Source: Kipferlia bialata
Lineage: Eukaryota > Fornicata
NCBI GenBank assembly: GCA_003568945.1
Contig: BDIP01000262.1
Span: 1 to 23,311, forward strand
Reading direction: 5' to 3'
DNA: 23,311 nucleotides
This document shows positions 9,776-20,400 of this stretch, in pieces (positions within the stretch are counted from its first letter, which is position 1; each line of letters begins with the position of its first letter). The translations under genes were made by a program, and so were the position numbers. The notes under the pieces were generated by a model. It searched no databases and was not told the origin of the DNA. It worked only from the letters and a program-made list of their open reading frames with translations.

Positions 9776-11104
9776 TCACATGCTGTGTGGTGTCCCCCAC
9801 CCACCCACCCTAGCCCTCGGCACCCCATTGCCATCCACTGACATCCTCCCCTCATACAGAGGCACAGGCCTTCTCTCCCTCATGGTTCCATCTGCTGCTC
9901 CCCTCCTTCTTGACGCATACCTCATCCTCCGCTGCCTCTCCCTTGGCGTCTCCTGGAACCGGCCTCTCCCTGGTGTGCCCCCTAGTGTCCTGGGGGTACC
10001 CTGTCCCATAGGCATAGGACGAGTCACAACTGCACTTCGGGGCCTTGGTCTAACCACTGCCCTGTTAGCAGGTCTCTGCTGCGCTCCAACACTGTCGACC
10101 CCAGGGTTGGACCTGTATTGCGTGGGTGTACCTGTCACTGGTACACCATGTAGATAGCCTGTCCCGACTACCCCCTCCATTCCAGACCCCTCTCTCTCTC
10201 CTGCCCCACTAGAGGTGTCCCCACCTTGAGGCAGAGTAGAGAGTGACCCCACCCCTCCTGCACCAAGAGGGCGCCTCTCAGCTCTCTCCTCCAGCCTCGC
10301 ACTCCTCACCATCTCCCTATCTCTCCATGTCTCCCGGGCCACACGCCTTCCCTCTCTCTCCTTGTCTTCAAGTCTGGAGAACCGATACCGCATCCTCTCT
10401 CCACCATATCCTCCACTGTTCTGTATCACACCAGTGGTGTGTACGCTTGTGGCTGCAGATCTGTGGTTGATTTGCTCTCTGTGCTGCCGTCTAGGATGCT
10501 CTGTCTGTCTGTTTACGCGTTGACGCTCCCTGTCTCTCTGTCTCTCCCAGGTGGCCTGCCCCTGATGCATCTCTCTTCTCTGCTCCCTCCCTCTCCTGTC
10601 TAGTCCCTCAGTTATCTGACGCTGCTGAGCCACTTGTTGGCTCGTCTCTCTAGTGGCCTGTGTGTCAGTGGTAACAAGAGAACAACTATAGTGATACCCG
10701 TACACTTCTGATGTCTGGGAAGAGAGGGTCGCACTCATCCATAGTGACAGTGGCCTGACAGGTGGGACACGTGTCATTGTATCTGTGGTGAGGGAATGGA
10801 TAACACTTTTCATATCTACTAGAACTGTACCACGGTTCCTATCTACAGGGGTATGTCTCAAAGACCTCACAGACACAATCACCTCATGTAGTTGGGTACT
10901 TGGGTGTGCAGCCATGTCCCGATGCATGGTCTGTGGAACACATGGCCACACGGGGCCCTAACCTTATGGTAGCTCACATGGTATAGAGGGAATTGGCTGA
11001 GCAATAGTCATGGCAGGAAACCAGTAACAGAATAGTATACGTATATCGTGTACCCACGGTATGTCATCTGAAGTGCCGCATATGGCACATTCAAGTCGGC
11101 TCAT
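9776..11104 (-). CDS. RING-H2 finger protein, probable E3 ubiquitin ligase, with Arg/Gln-rich C-terminus
   Basis: Proposed exons, in order of transcription, are 11104-11058, 10996-10883, 10782-10698 and 10657-9776, giving about 375 residues. Introns are about 61, 100 and 40 bp. The start is an ATG (MSRLECAICG) at 11104-11102. The assembled N-terminus has C6-x2-C9, C32-G-H34-V-F-H37-x2-C40-I-G-T-W-L and C59-P-T-C62, a complete C3H2C3 RING-H2. Its E2-contact Ile and Trp are in the usual places (I8, W44). Such domains recruit a ubiquitin-loaded E2. The last exon is rich in Arg, Gln and Glu, with short helical R-E-R-Q segments, and ends at TGA 9778-9776; its function is unknown. The acceptor of exon 2 is uncertain: CTCAG (exon from 10996) has the best consensus, while 10972 and 10957 keep the same frame. 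The donor of exon 3 could also lie 6 bp earlier. The giant HECT-type gene lies upstream on the same strand. Confidence 0.8.
10883..11104 (-). other. RING-H2 zinc-binding region split by one intron
   Basis: The first Cys pair (TGT GCC ATA TGC) is in exon 1. The CGHVFHRPC core and the WL motif are in exon 2, and the final CPTC is at the start of exon 3 (10782 downward). The three pieces are in different frames, so the finger exists only after splicing. Reading unspliced from the ATG gives only 44 codons before TAA. Confidence 0.8.
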
Positions 11105-11489
11105 TGTCGTTGCCAGGACTTGATTCAATATAGAAAGTATAGAGATCGTGTGAAGAGAGTGACTCTCGGTACAGCCATATTGAGAGCCTCAGAACCATTG
11201 ATGCTCTACAGTTGCAGTAGACCAGAGACAACTGTAGACCAAGGAGGGATACTGCAAAGGTTTCCTGGCACCTATCACTTCAGGGTGATCACTTCCAGTT
11301 CCCACAGCATGAAAAGACATTACTTGTATAGATTTTTCTTGGTAAGTTGACCTTAATCAGCACTGACATTCAGCTATCGTTTATATGGTAGCAAATATTT
11401 CAACTACCCAATATGATATTGGGCCAATATCTTCCAACTCAACACTAAAACAAAACCATTATTCTATAATTTACCGGTTGGGTTAGTCA
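11105..11489. promoter_or_regulatory. Intergenic spacer: 3' end of the giant gene and presumed promoter of the RING-H2 gene
   Basis: This 385-bp spacer between two same-strand genes is AT-richer than the coding DNA. It must hold the terminator of the upstream gene (stop TAG at 11492-11490) and the promoter of the RING-H2 gene. Apart from an inverted repeat at 11415-11431, I recognise no TATA-like or polyadenylation element with confidence. A + strand open frame here has no ATG and looks random. Confidence 0.5.
11415..11431. promoter_or_regulatory. Inverted repeat GATATTGG-G-CCAATATC
   Basis: Two perfect 8-bp arms surround one central base. Each strand reads CCAAT, resembling a CCAAT-box core. 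It lies about 310 bp upstream of the RING-H2 ATG and about 60 bp downstream of the giant gene's stop. A transcription-factor site is possible. The evidence is pattern only. Confidence 0.4.
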
Positions 11490-14400
11490 CTATAATCCCC
11501 CGTGCTTTTCCACCATGTGTGCATACACAGGCCCTTCCCTGGTACTCACAAACCCACAGGCCCAGCACCAGTGCTTGCCACAGTGACATGTTATGTGGTT
11601 GCACCCCTCACTCTTCTCCACCGCCACCCCACAGCTAGGGCATGTATGCACACTGGCAGAGAGCTCTCGGAACCGGTTCAGCTCGTTGTTGAGATCGGCC
11701 TCTACCTTTTGTCTTGTCTTTGTACCATCACCGATGCTGATACCAGCCGAGTCACAGCTGTCCTGGAAGGCAACGTCCAGGTGGCCAAGGCAGGTGTCGG
11801 GGACAGTGATGGTGGCTGTACACTGCTGCGCAGAAGGCAGAGCCAGACGGGCAGTGTCAGTGGCTAGCACTAGAGTGATCCTACTCTGTGGCAGCATAGC
11901 GGACCCAGTGGCAAACACTAGGAGCAGCCGCAGAAGGGTGTCGTTCTGAAGGGCAGACTGCTCCTGAACGAACTGACTAAAAGCCTCTTTGAGCCTCTCA
12001 CTCTTGATGTCAAATGCTAGCATATACCGGTCGGCTGTAATGGCTGGCAGAGAGGCTGCCACTGTGAGGAACTGGTCGAGGGTGAGTGCCGCGACAGTCT
12101 CTCCGTACTCCTGATGCAGAGAGCAGTAGCCCCTGTGGATCTCCACCCCAGCCTCCATGGTGAGTCTGACGTAGGATGACTCAAACACCCTGGCAAAGGC
12201 ACTTGTGTTGTGTTCGTCCAGTACCAGGTCTGACTCTAGCGCACCTGGAACGGAGTCGAAGGGGACAGGGACAGGGTTCTCCAGCAGACGCAACAGACTA
12301 CGCCGCTGGGCAGGGAATGTTGCTGCAAAGAGGCGGGACACAGCTGCCTCGTCCTGCAGCTGTGCGTTGATGCCTCCCCTCATAGCGGCATACACTGCCA
12401 TGCCAAACAGGCCGTGGGGGAAGGGACCCTCTAGAAGCTGGAAGGCAAGGAAACGACCCAGGGCGGCATATGCATCTCGTATTGCGTCTAAGGTTGAGGT
12501 GTCCCCTGACTCTCTGCGCTCAATCATGATGCAGCACGCCTCGATGGATGGTATTAGCTGGTATGTGCCGTCGCCCCCAGCCTCCAGCAGAGTCACTTGC
12601 ATACCATTGATGCTCATGGGTTTCTGGAGGGCAGAGAGAAGCACATCGAGAGGTTTCACTTCCTCTCCGTCCACGACAGTTCCCTCCAAGCGACAGTGTC
12701 CGGTGATACCAGGAGTAGCAGGTGCTCTGTAATGCTGCAGTAGCGACTCAGGTGTGCATGGCACAGTAGGAGAGTCCTGCTTGACTGCCTGCACCTGCTG
12801 CCACAGCAGGGCCTGCAGTCTCTGCAGCCTGCCCAGTGCGGCATCTGATGAGTCAGGAGAGGCAGTAGAGGGTACGGCAAAGAGACCTGCTGCTGCCATG
12901 TGGTAGGCCGAGAACCGCTGTGCCTTGGGACCCAGGCACCTGTTGATGAGAGCAACATCTAGGGTACTCAGCGCAGGGCAGGTGAACGTGGTGACTCCGA
13001 ATAGCGGGATGCCCCGCCCCTCACCACCAGCAAACACCACCTGCATAGTACGTCCGAAGGAGTATACGTCGGAGAGGGCATCAAACTGCTTTGTGGCAAA
13101 GCTCTCTTGGTCCAGGAAGAGTACTGTTCCAAAGGCGGTGCGCTCCAAGGTGGTGACGAAGTCCTGGCTGTTTCGAGATATGTCAAAGTCTCCTAAGGCC
13201 ACGCCCGTCACTCTGCCCTTTGTGTGGTTGATGAAGATGTTCTGGGGCTTGATGTCCCTATGGACCACCCTGTGGCCCTCTAGGGTGGCCATTGCCTCTA
13301 GCACTTGCCTGCCTATGTACCGAAGGGTCTCTGTACAGGGCTGTGTCCCAAGGAAGTCCATCAGGTTACAGTCGTACATCTCTGTCACAATGTAGCAGGT
13401 GGGTCCCTCGACCACTAGCCCAAGGAACTGAACTATGTGTACGTCTCTGACCGTAGTGTACACAGACACCTCCCGTCTGGCATGCTCCATCTGTATCTTG
13501 TCGTTCAGGTCGTACCCCTTCAGCACCACTGGCAGGTGGGACTCAGGGTGTGTGCCCTGTAGCAGAGGGGCACGCCCGCACGTTTCAAACGGCTCCGGCC
13601 TGAAGGTGTGGAGGGGTAGGTGGAGGCACGACTTGGCGAAGGGGGAGAGAGAGGTCCCGTCTAGAGGGTGGTCGAGAGGGTTAGATGCAAGAACCTGGGT
13701 GAGCAACGAGTGTAAAGTATAAGTGCATTATAGACAAACTATAAATGCACAAGTTTCGTCAACGTCAGAGAATAGTTCATTACTATATGAGGATGGATAC
13801 CCACTAACCTCTGCAGCCTCGGGATGGAGCAAGTGGCGGTTGAGCCTTACAACCAAGCTCCGTCCCTTGGCGGTTACGGCATAGATGGCGTTCTGCTCCT
13901 CTTGAAGAGACGCCTTCTCCTTTTGGAACCGTTCACTATTCTTCCCACTCCTCATACACCTGGCAATACGCACATCACAGATGGCAATGTCCTCCTCGAG
14001 CTCATCGTGTCTGGTATTAGTTCTATAGTATGTATGGTGTATACGTGTCTGGTGATTGCACTCATTGAGCTGCCGAACAAGTCCATACCTATCCTGGGCC
14101 ACCACGGGTAGAGCCTTCAGCTCTGCTATGATCTCCCGCATGTCGGCCTCCTCAGCCTGTCTACACTGCAGCTCTCGGTACATCTCCTCAACCCTACTCC
14201 TGATGCTCCTTGCCTGCTTTACGGCATCTGGGTCTACCCCCTCTAGAGACTTGGTACATGCAGAGAGAGAGTCGTCAAGGTCCAGAAGGTTAGTTAATGC
14301 CTCCGCCACCTCTGCCACCACAGCGTTGAACTCTGCCACGTATACTGGGTCGATGGGTCCGGGGAGTCCCATACACACTGTAGCAGAGGTAGTGCTGCTG

Positions 14401-17400
14401 TCAGGGACAGGAACCAGTAGCTGTGCGTGGTCTAGCGTCGATTTATCACTCCTTGCTAGCTCAATTGCTCCCTCCACATCAAATTCCGTCTCCTGGAGAC
14501 TTGTTATTGCCCTTCGGTACTCTGTGAGAAGTGGCACAAACTCCGACAAAAGTGGGCTCACATTAGTACCACACAGCGAGTGTAGTGGGTGCTGACGTAG
14601 GAAGGACTGAAGAGAGTCGTTCATCTGCGATAAGAGTGTAGCTGCAACAGTGTATGGGTCCAGTGCCTGGACGGCATCGGAAAGTGCCCTGATGTCTACT
14701 GCTCGGACTTCATCGAGAATCCCTCGGACCACCTGTGATCAGAATATTGAGTGTAACTGTATATGGGTTTCATCCTTGGGCCAATGCTGGAAGGAGAAGT
14801 GTATCTACAGAGGAAAGAGAGACGGCATCACAAGACGGTAACGATACCTCAATCCTGTTGGGTGGATCCAACCACAGACACCAGTGGTTACCGTCTACTG
14901 GTTGGGGATCAAAGGACCTAGGCTCCTTAGGTAATGAAGGTGGTGTGTCTCTCTCAATCGCTACACTGCACGCAGCGACAAAGGGTGGGCGGCCAGGGAT
15001 CATTGTGTCACAAGGATCAATGTCTCTGTATACCTCTCCAGCTTCCACTGACTCTGGATCCCCAAGTAGAGCTCGTACTGCAAGTGTCCTGCCAAAGACA
15101 CTTCTGATACCACCCTCCCGCAGCCTATCTAGAGTGGCCTCTGCACCCCCCGTTGTGGTGGTCTCATTGTGTGCCTCTTCCTGTATGGCTTGGAGAGTGA
15201 ACGCCTCAATTTCGTCCTTGCTCCTGCCCATGGCAATCCACACACTGAGGAACAGTGGGCTGTCTAAAAGAGTGTAGACACTGCAGTATGACGGACGAGT
15301 CAAGAGAAGTCTCCCCTCTGACTCCTCTAGAACTCCGAGAGAGTACAGGATATCACCAGTTGGACTGGACTGTCCAGCCCACATTAAGTGTCGGAGCAGC
15401 TTCACCAAGGTCTCTCTCGGGCACTGTATGAAGTATAGGTACTCGGCCTCTAGTGTGTACCCACCCAAAGACACGCTCAAATCACTGAAGAGATCACACA
15501 GGTCTCTTTGGGCCCTGTCCGCGTCAGAGGGTGCACTGTCATCTGCAAAGCATGTGTCAGATACGGCACCAGAGAGCAGCCCCGTTGCGAAGAACTCCCC
15601 TTTGGAGGGCAGTCTGTATCCACTCGTATATAGGCTAGCGAGGTACTCCACCTCCTCCTGGTGCGTCGATGTCGAAAATGCTCTGAATACACGTGTTACT
15701 ACAGCATGTTGTCCGGTATGTGCAATCAGAAGGCTAAACAGCCATCTGCGGAGACAGGGCTCCACTGCTCTGACAAGGTCAGGCAGGATCCGCCAAAGGG
15801 GGGAGCGTGGTTCGTCACGCAAGTGGAATGAGAAGCACTTCAACACCTGTACCTGCCGACTAGTGTCCCCCTTGCATCCCTCCAGTCTCTTCTGAAAGAC
15901 AGATGTGACCTTAGTCGTGACACGTGGGGCTGCTGATACTAGTGAGGCAGCCAATGTGAGTGACGGTAGTGTCACTCTTGCCTCTGACAGCAGCGACAGC
16001 ACAGACTGTGTGTCCAGTGTCTCCAGGGTACTACCGCCAAGTCTTGAGAGTACCGGTACCCCCATGTTGGGAGCAAGGACCTTCAGTAGCTGCGATGATC
16101 CCATGCGTTGCCTATTTACCGCGGCATGCCTGCGTACCCAGGACAGATACACGGATACAACACTTGGATGGACAACCCTGGGCCCTGACAGGAGGGTGGC
16201 GAGTTCGGATAGGGACACTCCAATCGGTACGCTAGCCAGTGGGGTCAGGCATTGCCCGTGCTCCTCATCAATGCTAGTGGCCAGAACAGGGGCAGACTGG
16301 CAGTTGAGACCCAGCTCTGTCAGTGACACCATAGGAGTGGGAGGCCGCTTGCGGTAGAGAGCAAATGCTAGCATTGGCAATCGCACCGCCCATGTGTGGT
16401 CACGAGTCTCACTGATCAGAGAGATGGCCTGTCTAAGTGGCGTAGGGGGCAGGGTGGCAATGCACTGAGCGGCGAAAGCAACAGCACGAGCCTGCTCAGC
16501 TGGGCACAAGAGCCACAGGACGACACTCCTTGTGAACACCTCGAGGCTGCGAGGGAGCTCGCCCCACTCTGAAGACAGTGCATCTCCCAAGGGGATGACG
16601 GCTCTCCAGCCAAGGCTTCTGCTACGTGAGTACATCCACTTTAGCCTTACCAGAAGCTCTGGGTGTCTCCCGCTGTATATCCTTGTGACGGACTCGGCAA
16701 GGTGCAGAGCACTGTCGTAGTCTGACCTGTATAGCATGGCCCCTCTCTGATCGTAACGCCAGCGCCAATCAATGTTCTCGCAGATCAGCAACCGCAGGAA
16801 GAACTCATGCATGTCAAGCACAAGAGGAACCTCATCATGGGAGTCGTCTTCTGAGGCATATGTCGTAAGGACCAGATGAGCGGGAGCAGGTCGTTGGTAT
16901 TCAACCAGCGCAGACTGCACATACCCTATCTTCCTGATCATGACTCCCTGGTGTACAGATGATCCAAGGCCGCTCAGAACCTGTGACAGGGTGGTGTGAC
17001 CATGGCGCTCTAGTAACAAGGTGACGATTGGGACCTCATACCACTCTGGGGCTGAGGAATCAGCTGGAACCTCCCAAGACGAGATCCAGTCGCAGAGGGC
17101 GTTGAGTACAGACTCTGGTAGCTCGTACTGTCCCCTTGCTAGCCAGTCGCACAGCTCCCAATGTGGTTCTGGTGCTTTATCTTGACGAAACTCACACTCT
17201 CTGACAATCTCAATTGCCCGGCACACATCTCTTTCATACTCTGCGGGTGACATGCTGAATGGCAGGAGTCGAGCACTGGCTTCAAAGATGACTGCATGTT
17301 TGTTTCTACCGGTGTACTCAGGACATGGTACGTGACCAAACACACGATAACCGTATTCCACGAGACAAGCAAGGGCAAACGGCGCCATCTCATTCACAAT

Positions 17401-20400
17401 AATCCTGTGACGTCGAAACCGACTGAGGGCCACAACTGTCCTCCACATTGTATGGGCGTATGGAATACCCGTACCGCTAGTGACAAAAATCATAGCCGAC
17501 TCTACCCATGCAGCACCGTTCTCGAAAAGGGATAGAAGGGTCAGAGCGTATGTCTGTCGCTCGTCTTGCGACGACGCACCACACCACTGAGACATGTAGG
17601 GCCGCAGCTCCTGCCGCACCTGTGCCTCCAGTAACATGTGTGTTGCAGCATACAGCACACACACTTTGACCGGGTGACACTTAGAGTCCCGAAGCCACTC
17701 ACAGAGTGCTTTGGCGGGCAAGAGCTGCCTGTGCAGTAGTTCTCCGACGAATGACGTTGGAGAGTCCCAGTGGCGGAAGTGGCAACATCCCCACTCATCT
17801 GTATCTGAGTCTGCTCCTGTCACACAGTCTGTGTCCTCACCTTCCTCCTTGTCACACTCAACAAGTGACTTGGTGTATACAAAGCGGTCAGGATCGTGTC
17901 GATGCGGTACGACCATTGTATCGACTGAGAGACGTGGCAGAAGCCACTCCAACAGTGGAGGGGGCAGTTCTAGCAGATCCATCGTAGGAACAAATGTCCC
18001 CATAACGTCAGCTACATCACTAGTCTGAGGCTTTCTCATCACAATATCCCAGATGGCAGCACAATCCAGGCGATGGAAGTCTCTGTTGTGCTTGCCTTGC
18101 TGCCGTAGCCCATCCACAGTAATGGTACAGAGTGTGAGAAGGTTGTCTGGCAGCAGCAGGTGGGACCTCAGGCTAACGATCTGTGGCTGACATAACACCT
18201 CCTCTGCTACCCCCCACTGCTCAGTAGACAGGCAGCAGAGAGGTAAGTTGGTGCTATCGTCCTGTCTCAGTGGCCCAGGTTTGGCGTGGCTAAACATGGC
18301 TCTGACATCGGCCTCTAGATGGGTGAAACAGAGCATATGGTCTCTCTGTGCTACCCAGCGCTTCTCTGGGGCCCTCATGTACATGCAGTACTCATGGGTG
18401 GCAGCATCTGCCATAGCCTTGGTGCAAGTGATGTTGAGCTCGGTGTGACGGGCTAGACGAGCAGCATAGCGCCAGTGCCTGGTGGAAAACTCAAGGCTGC
18501 AGCGCCCCCACACACTCTTGTCACCAAAGAGACTGAGCAGGCTCGAGGTGTGTGTGTGTATGCTATCACTGGTAGTGCTTCCCCACTCTGACAGATACTG
18601 CCGGTGGTGAGGGGCAAGAGTGGCAGCTAGCAGCATGTGAGCAGTCACTTGCAGAACACTGCCCCCGGTCTGTCTGTCAACAGACTGGCTTAGCCAAGAA
18701 GAGAGGATCTCCGGCGAGACAAGACGTCTGTGGACAAGCCGAGCCGTGAAGGTGGTGGGAACATATCTCGCGGTGAAGGGCACAGCTAACGTGTCAGAGG
18801 GTGGAACACTATCACCAGTTGCTTCTGCTTCTGCAGGGCCAGGAGCATCCACCTTCAGCCTGGGTAGAATCCACTCAAGAAGAGCAGGTGGAAGCTCTAA
18901 CATTGCCATGCTAGGTTCGACCATCCCCATACGTATATCTTGGGGCACCTGCATCACAATGTCCCAAACAGGAGCACAGTCAAGGTAGTGATAGTCCCTG
19001 TTACGCCTGTCCTGCTGTCTCAGACCCCTATGTGTGCGATGACAGAGAGAGAGAAGGTTCCGTGGTTCAAGCAGGCAGGTAGTCAGATCAATGTTGGTAA
19101 TTGCAAGCACCTCTGCCATCTCAAGCCACTGAGGGGGTGTCAGGGTGGCAAGAGGCAGCTGCACGCTATCACCTGGCTGAAGGGCAGTTGTCTGAACGGT
19201 ACCCAGCAACGCCCTTACGTCAGGTAACAACTGCGTGTGGCAAAGCATCAGCTGCCGCTGCGCACACCACCGTCTTTCAGGTGCTCGCATATAGAGGCAC
19301 AGCTCGTGGACGGCGGCGTCTGCCATTGCCTGAGAGCAAGTCACGTTGAACTCAGGATAGACGGCAAGCCTAGTGGCATAGCGCCAGTCGATAGGTTTGA
19401 ACACCAGCCGACAGCAGCTCCAGACTGGGTTATCCCCAAAGAGAGGGAGGACACTTGAGATGTAGTCCCGGCTACTGATAGCATCGACACTACCCCACTC
19501 TCTGATGTACCGACGGTGTTGAGGGGCTAGGGTGCTTGTCACGAGCATGTGTGAGAGGGTATGTAGCACACATCCGCCAGTGTGTCTACTGACCGACAGG
19601 GATAACCAAGAGCAGAGACTCTCTGGCGACACAAGGCGTCTGTACAACAGCTGAGACGCAAAGCCCCAGGGCACAAACCTCGGAGAGTAGGGTATGCAAA
19701 GCGTACCATCTTCAGACAGCCTCGCATCTCTGGATGGACGAGAATCCACCTCTAGCCCAGGTAGCAGCCACTCTAGTACATTGGGAGGCAGTTCTAGTAG
19801 CCACAGAGGAGGGGACTTGATGACCTCATCCATCTGCAGGGGCTGTGCGAGTAGTCTCTCCCACAACGGGTAGACTGAGGTGTGACTAAAGTCTACTGGC
19901 GAGGGGTCTTGGGCAAGATACTGGACTGTCTTGGAGCACAGGGCCAGTAGAGGGCTGGGAGACTGGAGGATAGCTCGTAGGCTTGACCCCCCAGGGAGAC
20001 TCTCTAGCACCTGTTGCACACCCTCCCACTGGCCAGCAGTGATGTCCAGCAGGGCAAGTGCCTCTCTCTCTCTGTCCAAGAGCACACAGGCACTGGGTGT
20101 GCTGTTCACCAGAGACAAACAGAGCTGTGTACTACAGCCCCTACTCAAGAGTGGTAGTAACGCAGAGGGGAGGCATGAAGGATACTCCACTATGCATCCA
20201 TCAGAAACAAGTGCGTCTAGTAGTGGTGTCAGGCAAGGGGAGGAAAGTGCTCTAGCAGCTGCCAGGAGCACATTCCCTTCCTCGTCCTTGTCAGAACACC
20301 ACTGAGACAGCTCCTTACTTGTGAATGCCTGGATCAGAGAGTGCATGTCACACCATATGACCTCGAGACAGACGGAGTGGCGCAGAGTGGCAACCGTGTC

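Noticed and set aside
9776-10951. Reading the whole open frame 10951-9776 as one uninterrupted protein
   Set aside because: Its N-terminal third covers two introns and two RING exons in other frames. The spliced RING-H2 model explains the sequence better, and only the part below 10657 is kept.
11120-11350. 76-codon + strand open frame
   Set aside because: It starts with TTG, has no family likeness, and lies in an AT-rich spacer.
14735-15277. Open frame antisense to the giant gene, and many similar ones
   Set aside because: They are shadows of a real coding frame with strong codon bias, and they lack ATG starts or domain patterns.
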